A stretch of DNA of 64,000 bases, from the NCBI GenBank assembly GCA_965641885.1, contig OZ282574.1, forward strand, positions 1,116,001 to 1,180,000, written 5' to 3'. Each line of letters opens with the position of its first letter. Positions within the stretch are counted from its first letter, which is position 1. Made by a program: the position numbers and the translations under genes. Source of the DNA: Pseudophaeobacter sp965641885. Lineage in GTDB: Bacteria > Pseudomonadota > Alphaproteobacteria > Rhodobacterales > Rhodobacteraceae. Below, in pieces: positions 10,552-18,774 of the stretch. The notes beneath the pieces are model-generated. The model saw only the letters and a program-made list of their open reading frames with translations, ran no database searches and was not told the DNA's origin.

Positions 10552-10590
10552 AACGGCCCGCCAGGATAATGGCAGGCCGTTGTTTGTTTG
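10552..10590. terminator. Bidirectional terminator
   Basis: The arms AACGGCCCGCCA (10552-10563) and TGGCAGGCCGTT (10570-10581) pair with one mismatch; a T-rich tail follows on the plus strand and an A/T-rich flank on the other. It separates the convergent PhzF and ATP sulfurylase/APS kinase genes. Confidence 0.75.
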
Positions 10591-10612
10591 GCGGATTTGG
10601 TGCCGTCAACCG

Positions 10613-12328
10613 TTAGCCCGTGATCAGGCCCATGTTCTCCAGTTTCAGCAAGACCTGATGCGCGCAGTTGTCGACATCGACATTCTCGGTTTCAACGCTC
10701 AGCTCAGGGCTTACAGGAACGTCATAGGGGTCAGAGATCCCGGTGAATTCCTTGATCTTGCCTTCGCGGGCAAGCTTATAAAGACCCTTGCGGTCGCGGC
10801 GTTCGCATTCCTCAATGGTGGTGGCAACATGCACTTCGACAAAGGCACCAAAAGCTTCGACATCTTCACGCACGGCGCGACGGGTGGTCGCGTAGGGCGC
10901 GATGGGCGCACAGATAGCGATACCACCGTTTTTGGTGATCTCAGAGGCAACATAGCCGATGCGACGGATGTTGAGGTCGCGGTGCTCTTTTGAGAAGCCC
11001 AGCTCAGAAGACAGGTTTTTGCGGACAATATCCCCATCCAGCAGGGTGACGGGGCGACCGCCCATTTCCATCAGCTTGACCATCAGGGCATTGGCAATGG
11101 TGGATTTTCCCGAACCGGAGAAGCCGGTGAAAAACACGGTAAAGCCCTGCTCTGAGCGTGGCGGCTTGGTGCGGCGTAGTTCCTTGACCACCTCGGGGAA
11201 GGAGAACCACTCGGGGATTTCCAGACCTTCGGCCAGGCGGCGGCGCAGCTCGGTGCCCGAGATGTTCAGGATGGTGACGTCATCCTTGTCTTCGATCTCG
11301 TCGATGGCCTCGTATTGTGCGCGTTCAGAGACCCAAACCATATGTTTGAAGTCGACCATCTCGATGCCCATTTCTTCCTGATGTTCGCGGAACAGATCCT
11401 GCGCATCATAGGCACCATAAAAATCTTCACCGGCAGAGTTCTTGCCGGGGCCTGCGTGGTCGCGACCAACAATAAAGTGGGTGCAGCCGTGGTTCTTGCG
11501 AATCAAACCATGCCAGACCGCTTCACGAGGGCCCGCCATGCGCATGGCCAGGTTCAGCAGGCTCATCGAAGTGGTGGAAGCTGGATATTTGTCCAGCACG
11601 GCCTCGTAGCAGCGCACGCGGGTAAAGTGGTCAACGTCACCGGGTTTGGTCATGCCGACAACCGGGTGGATCAGCAGGTTTGCCTGGGCTTCGCGCGCGG
11701 CGCGGAAGGTCAGTTCCTGGTGGGCACGGTGCAGCGGGTTGCGGGTCTGGAACGCAACAATCTTGCGCCAGCCCAGCTTGCGGAAATACGAGCGCAGCTC
11801 GTTCGGCGTGTCGCGGCGGGCGCGGAAGTCATAGTGAACCGGCTGCTGAATGCCAATCACCGGGCCGCCCAGATAGACCTTGCCGGCCTGATTGTGCAGA
11901 TAGTTGACGGCAGGATGCGCGTCATCATCGGCGCCAAAGACCTTTTCGGCCTCGCGGGCTTTGTTTGGCACCCAGCTGTCTGTGACGGTCATGGTGGCGA
12001 GGATCACGCCTTCCTGATCGCGCAGAGCAATGTCTTCGCCTTGTTCCAGCGAGGCGGCAAAATCTTCGGTGACATCCAGATTGATGGGCATTGGCCAGAG
12101 GCTGCCATCTTCCAGGCGCATGTTTTCAACGACGCCATTATAGTCGGCTTCGTTCATGAACCCCTTCAGAGGGTTGAAACCACCGTTCATCAGCAGTTCC
12201 AGATCGCAGATCTGGCGGGGCGTCAGGTCGTGGCTTTTCAGCTCCCCGGCTTCAACTTTTAATTTTTGGGCGGATTCATACGAAACATAGAGTTCAGGAA
12301 TCGGAGCTAAATTACTCAACATTGTCAT
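10613..12328 (-). CDS. Bifunctional ATP sulfurylase / APS kinase
   Basis: The protein has 571 residues in two domains. Residues 1-385 are Sat-type ATP sulfurylase, with QTRNPLHRAHQ (194-204, the HxxH nucleotide site) and GRDHAGPG (288-295). Residues 390-571 are APS kinase (CysC-type), with the P-loop GFSGSGKST (402-410) and DGD plus the downstream motif of APS binding. Together they make PAPS from sulfate and two ATP for assimilation and sulfation. The ATG at 12328 begins the conserved N-terminus; the open frame upstream lacks similarity. It is transcribed alone. Confidence 0.96.
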   Translation of the reverse strand: MTMLSNLAPIPELYVSYESAQKLKVEAGELKSHDLTPRQICDLELLMNGGFNPLKGFMNEADYNGVVENMRLEDGSLWPMPINLDVTEDFAASLEQGEDIALRDQEGVILATMTVTDSWVPNKAREAEKVFGADDDAHPAVNYLHNQAGKVYLGGPVIGIQQPVHYDFRARRDTPNELRSYFRKLGWRKIVAFQTRNPLHRAHQELTFRAAREAQANLLIHPVVGMTKPGDVDHFTRVRCYEAVLDKYPASTTSMSLLNLAMRMAGPREAVWHGLIRKNHGCTHFIVGRDHAGPGKNSAGEDFYGAYDAQDLFREHQEEMGIEMVDFKHMVWVSERAQYEAIDEIEDKDDVTILNISGTELRRRLAEGLEIPEWFSFPEVVKELRRTKPPRSEQGFTVFFTGFSGSGKSTIANALMVKLMEMGGRPVTLLDGDIVRKNLSSELGFSKEHRDLNIRRIGYVASEITKNGGIAICAPIAPYATTRRAVREDVEAFGAFVEVHVATTIEECERRDRKGLYKLAREGKIKEFTGISDPYDVPVSPELSVETENVDVDNCAHQVLLKLENMGLITG

Positions 12329-12489
12329 GCGAAATCTCTCGTCACTTGCGCGGGGGAAAGCCCTGAATTCAATCCAGGGAAGGGGCTGATTTATGCGGCC
12401 AACTACCCCGAAGAGACGAAGCTTGTCTAGCCAGTGCACTGAAAAAGGACAGCATGTGCCATTTTGGATCCAAATCAGACCATTTCAGG

Positions 12490-12508
12490 CCAAATCCCGC
12501 TGATTTGG
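12490..12508. promoter_or_regulatory. Inverted repeat upstream of the sulfate-activation gene
   Basis: CCAAATC-N5-GATTTGG is a perfect 7-bp dyad about 160 bases before the start of the sulfurylase/kinase gene. A further half-site-like CCAAATC occurs at about 12469. It could be an operator or a small hairpin; no regulator is assigned. Confidence 0.35.
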
Positions 12509-12542
12509 GAGTATTGTCCGGCGTTCTTGCGACGCTAAGGGG

Positions 12543-14207
12543 CTAAAGCCTGCCCAGAATATGCAGCAGGTCGCTGGCGCGCTGCACCGGCAGGGCTGAC
12601 AGCGGGGCGGCGACCCCGCGCAGGCTAAGCGTTTGCATGTCGCGTCCCGGGGGGCTGTAGCCTGCAGCCAGTAAAACAGAGGCTGAAACGATCAGTTCAA
12701 CCTCTTGATCCTTGCTGGCCCCCTCAAGACGGCTGGCGGTGTTTACAGAATCTCCGATGATGGTGCGCGGCGCGTTGCCCGCCGCACCAATTTCGCCAAT
12801 AACCAGCTCCCCCAGATGCAGCCCCATGCCAATCTGAACCGGAAGCTCGCCTTCTGCCAGCAGAGCCTCATTGAAGGCTTCCAACGCCTGACCGATAGTG
12901 CGGGCCGCAGTCAGGCTTGCCTGAGCAGAGTGTTGCGCGTCTTTTGCCTCAAACACCGCCAGCAAGCCGTCGCCGAGGTATTTGTCGACGCCGCCGCCTG
13001 CCCGGGTAATGCAGGGCACGATGGCATCAAAGAACCGGTTCAGCAGGAAAACCACATCATAGGGCAGCTGCCCAGAGGTGCGGGCGGTAAAGCCGCGCAT
13101 ATCCAGAAACAGGATGGCGAGCTGGTGTTCCTCTCCCTGGCTGGCATGGGCCCGGCCTTTTTTACCGTCGGGGCGAAACATGCGGCAGACCGCCAGGTCG
13201 GAAACAGGGCGAATTTGACAGGCAAGGCGCATGTTGTGCGGCGCGTTGACCGCCGCAAGGCTGCGGGCCTCGGCATCACTTGCCGGATGCAGGGCCGCGT
13301 CGCCCTCTTCGATGATGACGCGACAGGTGGTGCAGCGTCCCTTGCCACCACAAAGCGCCGTATGCGGGATGCCATTGGCACGGGACATTTCCAGCAGGGT
13401 CATGCCTTTTTCCGCCGTCACCGCAGGCCCGTTGCGATAGGTGATGCGGACGGACCTGCGCCGCCGCAACAGCTTTTTGGCCCCATAGCTCAGGGCGGTG
13501 AGAGCGACCAGCAGCACAAAGACCTGGACCATGCGGCTCTCGATCAGGCGCAGCGTGTCAAAGCTCTCGCGGCTTGGCCAATTGTAGCTGGCCATCAGGG
13601 CGGCGCGCTGGCTGCCTTCGACAAATATGTCATAGATCCGGCGTCCTTCGGTCAGCAGCCCCGCAAGGGCAAAGCTGGGGATAAAGACGGCAAGCCCAAT
13701 CATATAGGGCAGGATCCTGTACCACCATGTGGTGAGACGCAGCCAGAAATGCAGCCCCATGCAGCCATGCACCCAGACCGCAAGAAGCAGAGCGGACTGC
13801 CACCAGACGACCGGCGCGTTCCACATCAGCACGATAATATAGGGGTAGTCGTCATTCACGGCAAAATACTGATGTGCAATGGTGGTGTGGGTGATATGGG
13901 GCAACAGTTGCAGCGGGATCAGCAGGCCCAGGAGGGTCTGAAAGGCCTCGGACGGCGGCATCCGCAGGCTGCGCCGTTGTGCCAGTCGCCACAGGGCCAG
14001 ACCGGGGTGCAGTAAAAGGGCTCCGACCAGGATCACGCCCCCCAGAGGGTTGCGGGTGATCACCTGCCGAGCAGCTTGCATGGTCTCCATCGCCTCGGTG
14101 GACACAAGGCCAAGTCCAAGATTGAGGAAGTGGAAAAAGGCGTAGGTGAGCAGGATAAGCCCGCTAATGATACGGGCCCGGGTGATCCAGTTGCCATTCC
14201 ATAACAT
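12543..14207 (-). CDS. Membrane-anchored class III adenylate cyclase with [2Fe-2S] ferredoxin domain
   Basis: The protein has 554 residues. About residues 10-245 form a six-helix membrane part with several helix-located histidines (His26, 67, 104, 107, 112, 147, 153), as in diheme cytochrome b anchors. Residues 253-345 are a plant-type ferredoxin domain with Cys286, Cys292, Cys295 and Cys330. Residues 360-540 are a class III cyclase with metal Asp369 and Asp413, Lys409, and the transition-state pair Asn489/Arg493, so it looks active. The layout resembles the S. meliloti redox/quinone-responsive cyclase CyaC as I recall it. Heme binding is inferred. Product is most likely cAMP; GMP cyclisation is not excluded. 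Confidence 0.88.
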   Translation of the reverse strand: MLWNGNWITRARIISGLILLTYAFFHFLNLGLGLVSTEAMETMQAARQVITRNPLGGVILVGALLLHPGLALWRLAQRRSLRMPPSEAFQTLLGLLIPLQLLPHITHTTIAHQYFAVNDDYPYIIVLMWNAPVVWWQSALLLAVWVHGCMGLHFWLRLTTWWYRILPYMIGLAVFIPSFALAGLLTEGRRIYDIFVEGSQRAALMASYNWPSRESFDTLRLIESRMVQVFVLLVALTALSYGAKKLLRRRRSVRITYRNGPAVTAEKGMTLLEMSRANGIPHTALCGGKGRCTTCRVIIEEGDAALHPASDAEARSLAAVNAPHNMRLACQIRPVSDLAVCRMFRPDGKKGRAHASQGEEHQLAILFLDMRGFTARTSGQLPYDVVFLLNRFFDAIVPCITRAGGGVDKYLGDGLLAVFEAKDAQHSAQASLTAARTIGQALEAFNEALLAEGELPVQIGMGLHLGELVIGEIGAAGNAPRTIIGDSVNTASRLEGASKDQEVELIVSASVLLAAGYSPPGRDMQTLSLRGVAAPLSALPVQRASDLLHILGRL

Positions 14208-14301
14208 GATTTCGCAGGCTCCCGTCCCAACCGGCGCCGGTCTCTGTTTGAAGGGCGCGCTTTGTGGCCAACTTGCGGGGCGGTGAAACAGCGGTCAAGT
14301 C

Positions 14302-14349
14302 AAAGCCCTGTTAAAAGCCCTGTTAAAAGCCCTGTTAAAAGCTCTGTGC
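14302..14349. repeat. 12-bp tandem repeat, four units
   Basis: Three exact copies of AAAGCCCTGTTA (14302-14337) and a fourth diverged copy to 14349, in the gap between trxB and the cyclase. No ORF covers it. Confidence 0.9.
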
Positions 14350-14425
14350 GCGTGGGAGCAGAGGCTATGGCAGCGAGGTAGAAACAAACCTCAACAGGTC
14401 GGGAAAAGACAGGGCTGGGCCACTA

Positions 14426-14456
14426 AAAAGCGGCAGGGGATGGCCCTGCCGCTTTT
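14426..14456. terminator. Terminator downstream of trxB
   Basis: A perfect 13-base stem AAAAGCGGCAGGG / CCCTGCCGCTTTT with a 5-base loop, 51 bases after the trxB stop on the minus strand. The stem ends in T/A tracts on both sides. Confidence 0.8.
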
Positions 14457-14506
14457 GGTCACACATTTATAATGGGGCTTGTAAAATAGCGCTGGAGCGC
14501 GCGCCG

Positions 14507-15448
14507 TTAGTCTTGCTCGGCCAAAAAGCGCTCTGCGTCCAGCGCGGCCATGCAGCCCATGCCGGCCGAAGTGACCGCCTGGCGGTATTTGTGATCGGTC
14601 AGATCACCTGCCGCAAAGATACCGGGTATCGTTGTTTCGGTGGTGCCTGGTTTGACCACGACATAGCCACCGTTGTGCAGCTCCAGCACGTCTTTGACCA
14701 GCTCATTGGCCGGAGCATGGCCGATCGCAACAAAGACGCCCTTGCAGGGGATTTCGCTGATCTCACCGGTCTTGACGTTTTTCACCTTCACGCCTTCAAC
14801 GCCCAGAGGCGCATCGGTGCCGGTCACTTCTGCCAGCTCATGGAACCACAGGGTTTCTATCTTTGGGTTCTTGAAGAGGCGGTCCTGCAGGATTTTTTCC
14901 GAGCGCAGCTCATCGCGGCGGTGGATCAGAGTGACCTTGGAGGCAAAGTTGGTCAAAAACAGCGCTTCTTCAACGGCGGTGTTGCCGCCGCCGATGACCA
15001 CGATTTCCTGGCCGCGATAGAAGAACCCGTCGCAGGTGGCGCAGGCAGAGACGCCAAAGCCCTTGAATTTTTCTTCCGTCTCAAGCCCCAGCCATTTGGC
15101 GCGCGCGCCTGTGGCCAGGATCACCGCATCCGCCGTATAGGTCATGCCGCTGTCGCCTTTGGCAACAAAGGGGCGCTGCGTGGTGTCGAGCGAAGTGATG
15201 ATGTCGCCGACAATGTCACAGCCCATGGCCGCTGCATGCTCTTGCATTTTGATCATCAGATCGGGGCCCTGAACCTCGGTTTCGCCGGGCCAGTTCTCAA
15301 CCTCGGTGGTGGTGGTCAGCTGGCCGCCGGGCTCGATGCCCTGAACCAGAACCGGCTCCAGCATGGCGCGAGCCGCATAGACCCCGGCGGTATAGCCGGC
15401 GGGGCCGGAGCCAATGATCAGAACCTTGGTGTGGCGCGTGTCGCTCAT
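14507..15448 (-). CDS. trxB: Thioredoxin-disulfide reductase
   Basis: The protein has 313 residues. The FAD-binding GSGPAGYT is at residues 13-20, the redox pair Cys136-Ala-Thr-Cys139 is in SACATCDG, and the NADPH-binding VIGGGNTAVEEA is at about 151. The C-terminal FAD motif is GIFAAGDLTDHKYRQA. It reduces thioredoxin with NADPH in the cytoplasm. The ATG at 15448, preceded by AGGGGATACGAG, is chosen over an upstream in-frame ATG. It is divergent from the Lrp-family regulator. Confidence 0.97.
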   Translation of the reverse strand: MSDTRHTKVLIIGSGPAGYTAGVYAARAMLEPVLVQGIEPGGQLTTTTEVENWPGETEVQGPDLMIKMQEHAAAMGCDIVGDIITSLDTTQRPFVAKGDSGMTYTADAVILATGARAKWLGLETEEKFKGFGVSACATCDGFFYRGQEIVVIGGGNTAVEEALFLTNFASKVTLIHRRDELRSEKILQDRLFKNPKIETLWFHELAEVTGTDAPLGVEGVKVKNVKTGEISEIPCKGVFVAIGHAPANELVKDVLELHNGGYVVVKPGTTETTIPGIFAAGDLTDHKYRQAVTSAGMGCMAALDAERFLAEQD

Positions 15449-15655
15449 CTCGTATCCCCTGATTGCATAGTTTATCTGCAAGGTGGCTGGTGTGGCCATT
15501 GTCAGGGCTTGCATATAGCGACAGCGCTGCGCCTCTTAAACCCCTTATGAGGCCTGGAGGGGCTACGAATCTCATGGTTTTGCCCGGTCTCTCTCGGCCG
15601 GGCTGACAGTTGGAAACCGCCTTGTTTCGGGCTTGAACTTGTTTGAGGCAAAGAT

Positions 15656-15684
15656 TATTGCGCCTCTGTGAAATAATATTGCGC
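15656..15684 (+). promoter_or_regulatory. Direct-repeat operator candidate before the Lrp gene
   Basis: TATTGCGC occurs at 15656-15663 and again at 15677-15684, exactly 21 bp apart (two helical turns), in the trxB/lrp intergenic region, 50-78 bases before the Lrp start. Lrp-type regulators often control themselves from such phased sites. Confidence 0.4.
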
Positions 15685-15733
15685 ACAGCCGCGGCGGTGC
15701 TATAAGAAACGCAATCTGACAGGAGCTCTACAC

Positions 15734-16234
15734 ATGGTCACAACCCGTCTTGATCCGATTGATCGCAAGATACTCTCGGAGTTGCAGGCCGATGGGCGCA
15801 TGACCAATGTTGAGCTGGCCAAACGGGTTGGTATTTCAGCGCCACCTTGCCTGCGCCGGGTGCGCGCTCTGGAAGAGGCCGGTTTGATTGGCGGCTACCA
15901 CGCCGAGGTAAACGCCCGCGAGCTGGGCTTTGAGGTGCAGGTGTTTGCCATGGTGGGGCTGGAAAGCCAGGCCGAATCAGAACTCTCTGCCTTTGAAGAG
16001 AAATGCCGCAGCTGGCCTTTGGTGCGCGAGTGCCACATGCTGAACGGTGAGGTGGATTTTATCCTCAAATGTGTCTCCCCGGATCTCAGCACCTTTCAGA
16101 GCTTTCTGACCGGTGATCTTTTAACCACGCCCAATGTTGCCAGCGTCAAAACCTCACTCGTCATTCGTGGCGCCAAGGATGAGCCTGGGGTGCCTTTTGA
16201 CGTTTTGGAAGAGCGCCTGCTGCGCGAAGCCTGA
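15734..16234 (+). CDS. Lrp/AsnC-family transcriptional regulator
   Basis: The protein has 166 residues. The N-terminal AsnC helix-turn-helix (about 6-60) reads LDPIDRKILSELQADGR then NVELAKRVGISAPPCLRRVR. The RAM ligand/oligomer domain (about 68-150) contains GEVDFILKC. It is probably a feast/famine regulator responding to an amino acid, not identified. It is divergent from trxB with about 285 bases between, a convenient site for autoregulation. Confidence 0.93.
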   Translation: MVTTRLDPIDRKILSELQADGRMTNVELAKRVGISAPPCLRRVRALEEAGLIGGYHAEVNARELGFEVQVFAMVGLESQAESELSAFEEKCRSWPLVRECHMLNGEVDFILKCVSPDLSTFQSFLTGDLLTTPNVASVKTSLVIRGAKDEPGVPFDVLEERLLREA

Positions 16235-16405
16235 ATTTATGAGGCAGGTCTGGGCGCGCTGAGGTCGCCGCGCGGATACGGACGGGGATACGGGCGCGGT
16301 TTTTCAGGCGGTTGTTTTTAAGACACTTCTACGGCTTTGATCGCCCATATCGCTCATACCGCCCGAGCAGGTGCGATACGAGCGATCATGCGGCTCAGGC
16401 ATTAG

Positions 16406-17188
16406 TCAGACGTTATACTGGCCATTCGACAGCGGCGTAGCGTGTTCATAGAGCAGCGGGCCAAAGCCGTTCAGGGAATCGACGTGGCTGAACAGGTTGA
16501 GATACAGCGTTTTTATCGCATAGCTGACCAGCTTTAGCGCGTCCGGACCTGGATGATAGGTCTCAAACTCAAGACCTCCCACCTTGATCACCGCATGTTT
16601 GGGCAGGCACAGATGGAACAGATCCACGACAGTGGGCGGCGCGGTTTCAAAGATATTCATGCCGTCCTGGAATTCCTGCACCAGCGTCAGCAGCGGCGGT
16701 GTCTCGGGGCTGATCCGCATATGCGGTGGCAGCCGCAACAGCCGGGCAGCTGGTCCTGCCACAACGCAGGAGGTTGGTTTTTGCAAACCCAGACTGTCCG
16801 CCATGAAACTGGTCAGGCGATGGCTGCGCCCCCGGGCATCGGCCTTTGAGGGCACCAGGCTGGTCGAGCCCTTCCAGATCAGTGGCTGGCAGTCGCCATT
16901 CTGTATCATGATCTCGTCGCCTGGCAGCAGGTCTTCAACAGCGACCGGGCCGAGGGACGTGTCGACCAGAGAACCTCGGGTAAAGGCGCAAAAGGCGTCT
17001 TCAAACAGGGGCAGAGCCGGAGCAATATGGCGGGTCTCGGCGATTGTCCCATTGGGCAGTAGACTACTCACCTCATAGCGGCGCAGTTGCGGCTTTGACG
17101 TCAGCCGCAGCGCTGCAGGGTCCTGCAGGAGGGCGCTGGTCTCCGTCGCCATGGCAGCTGCCTGTTGCAGCGAGTGCGGGAGTGTCAT
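16406..17188 (-). CDS. Hint-domain (Hint_2) protein
   Basis: The protein has 260 residues. The central AFTRGSLVDTSLGPVAVEDL then LLPGDEI (from about residue 67) is the start of a Hedgehog/intein-type Hint_2 module, common in Rhodobacteraceae. In self-splicing Hint proteins a Cys stands where this protein has Ala, just before FTRG; a Cys lies one residue earlier. Self-cleavage is therefore doubtful. No signal peptide is evident. It stands alone. Function unknown. Confidence 0.75.
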   Translation of the reverse strand: MTLPHSLQQAAAMATETSALLQDPAALRLTSKPQLRRYEVSSLLPNGTIAETRHIAPALPLFEDAFCAFTRGSLVDTSLGPVAVEDLLPGDEIMIQNGDCQPLIWKGSTSLVPSKADARGRSHRLTSFMADSLGLQKPTSCVVAGPAARLLRLPPHMRISPETPPLLTLVQEFQDGMNIFETAPPTVVDLFHLCLPKHAVIKVGGLEFETYHPGPDALKLVSYAIKTLYLNLFSHVDSLNGFGPLLYEHATPLSNGQYNV

Positions 17189-17964
17189 CTGATCCAGACC
17201 TTTCTTGGTGAGTTACGAGCTGTCGCAAATCCGCTTTGGCCTAACGGGGAGGCAGAGGTGTTGAACGATCGAACTGACTTTTGCATACTGAATATTGTGC
17301 ACCAAAGTGCCCTGCTGTTTGTCTCGCAATGGAACGATGCAGAGACGCTGCTGCTCACAGCGAGGCCTCCGCAAAGTGATCTTTCTCTCAGACTGTGGCG
17401 GCTATTGCCTAAAAAAGGGTCACCGCGCTCTGAAGGAGCAGTCCAGTGCCGGGGCTCAATCCACGTGCCTTGTCCATCAGCAAAGCGCGTTCTGGCACTG
17501 TGTGTCTCTGTATAACGCTGGTCCAAAAGATGGTCGCCGCCCCGGTTATGCCTGCTTAAGAGGCTGTGCCTCAGATTGCGGATGAGGGCGCGCGCGCCGT
17601 GATGCGACAAAGGCTCGACGTGTCACGCCGCGGCACCAGGGCATCTCTGTAGTCGCTGATTTTGCAGTGGAAATCACTGACTTTATGAAGCGGGTGCTGG
17701 CTTTCATGGGGCATATCCTACCTGAGGGGAGCGGCTTTGCATGCGCTCCGTTGGCCTCATTATCGGTAAGCATTGCGCCCTGAATATGGCTTGGAGGTGG
17801 AAATGAAATGGAGCTGATTGGATTGCCAGACGTGGCACCTTACGGTTGAAGTTTCATTTAAGTCGCTGAAATTTATCTAAATTTGCTGATAAAACGCCTC
17901 TGCGCAGTGGTGCGAAAGGCGGCTGAATGTGGCGAGAACAGTGCAATTGTGCCCAGATCCGTGC
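17189..17964. other. Gene-poor intergenic stretch
   Basis: These 776 bases lie between the Hint gene and pgeF. Apart from a short minus-strand ORF at 17546-17707, I see no gene, tRNA, insertion sequence or clear hairpin terminator. The stretch near 17800-17900 is AT-richer than its surroundings. Confidence 0.5.
17546..17707 (-). CDS. Possible small basic protein
   Basis: A 53-residue frame starts at the ATG at 17707, with GGTAGGAT about 9-15 bases upstream. It opens with KASTRFIKSVISTAK and has MPWCRGVTRRAF in the middle; the pattern is helical and basic, and codon third positions are GC-rich as in neighbouring genes. It resembles short Rhodobacteraceae proteins with an F-I-x-S...MPW-x-RG pattern that I recall only vaguely. 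The frame remains open upstream to 17773. Confidence 0.45.
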   Translation of the reverse strand: MKASTRFIKSVISTAKSATTEMPWCRGVTRRAFVASRRARPHPQSEAQPLKQA

Positions 17965-18774
17965 CTAAAGAGTAATGCAGGAAATTAACCTTCCGTAGTC
18001 GGCCTCGCCTGCATGGGTGGTCCGGCGATAGGAATAAAACCGGTCCGGATCGCTATAGGTGCAGTGGCGGGTCCAGTCTGCCTGGCCAATCCCGGCCTGA
18101 CGCAGCAGGTGCAGCCCCAGCCCCGGCAGATCAAACAGGAAGCGGTCGCCCTCTCCATTGGCAAAGAAGCGGGCGTGGCCGGGATCTTGCTGCAGGAAGT
18201 CTTCAAAAAATTCGGGGCCGACCTCATAGGCGCGTTGCGAGATTGCAGGGCCGATAACGGCATGGGTATTGGCGCGGTCGGCGCCCAGGGCTTCCATGGC
18301 GTCCAGTGTTGCCTCAAGCACCCCGTCAAGTGCGCCGCGCCAGCCGGCATGGGCGGCGCCAATGACGCCGGCCTCGTGATCGGCAAAAAGAACGGGCTGG
18401 CAGTCTGCGGTCAGAATAGCCAGGGCCACGCCGGGCGTCTTTGTCACCATGGCATCGGCGCGCGTGCGGTCGCAGGTCGGGTCAGAGGCTGGGTGGGGGG
18501 GCGTGTCGGTGGCGTGGCTTTGGTCTGTAGTGGGGCCGGTGATGACGGCGACATCGGGCGAATGCACCTGGTGAACCCCCACAAGGCCAGCGGGCGCCAC
18601 CCGCATCGCCTCAGCCACGCGGGCGCGATTGAGCGAGACCGCTTCGCGCTGATCACTGGACCCCAGGCCACAGTTCAGGCCCTGAAAGATGCCTGAAGAG
18701 GCGCCACCCCGGCGGGTAAAGAACCCGTGGTGGGTAGGGCCCAAAAGATCAGAGGTCAGAATTTCCAGCGTCAT
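17965..18774 (-). CDS. pgeF: Peptidoglycan editing factor PgeF (DUF152, multicopper-oxidase-like)
   Basis: The protein has 269 residues. Family marks are HGFFTRRGGAS near the start, GVHQVHSPDV, LTADCQPVLFADH, AAHAGWRGAL, the Cys/His metal-site region and CTYSDPDRFYSYRR at the end. Characterised members hydrolyse misincorporated L-Ser-containing UDP-MurNAc precursors; older names are laccase or polyphenol oxidase. A polar Thr/Asp/Pro-rich insert occurs at about residues 82-106. The start overlaps the stop of the midA-like gene by 4 bases. Confidence 0.9.
   Translation of the reverse strand: MTLEILTSDLLGPTHHGFFTRRGGASSGIFQGLNCGLGSSDQREAVSLNRARVAEAMRVAPAGLVGVHQVHSPDVAVITGPTTDQSHATDTPPHPASDPTCDRTRADAMVTKTPGVALAILTADCQPVLFADHEAGVIGAAHAGWRGALDGVLEATLDAMEALGADRANTHAVIGPAISQRAYEVGPEFFEDFLQQDPGHARFFANGEGDRFLFDLPGLGLHLLRQAGIGQADWTRHCTYSDPDRFYSYRRTTHAGEADYGRLISCITL

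Noticed and set aside
10959..14015. Long plus-strand frames over the sulfurylase/kinase and cyclase genes.
   Set aside because: They mirror the codon bias of the real minus-strand genes and show no family motif or ribosome site.
17189..17964. Insertion-sequence remnant or tRNA in the long intergenic gap.
   Set aside because: No terminal inverted repeats, transposase fragments or tRNA-like TTCRANYC arm with matching stems could be seen.
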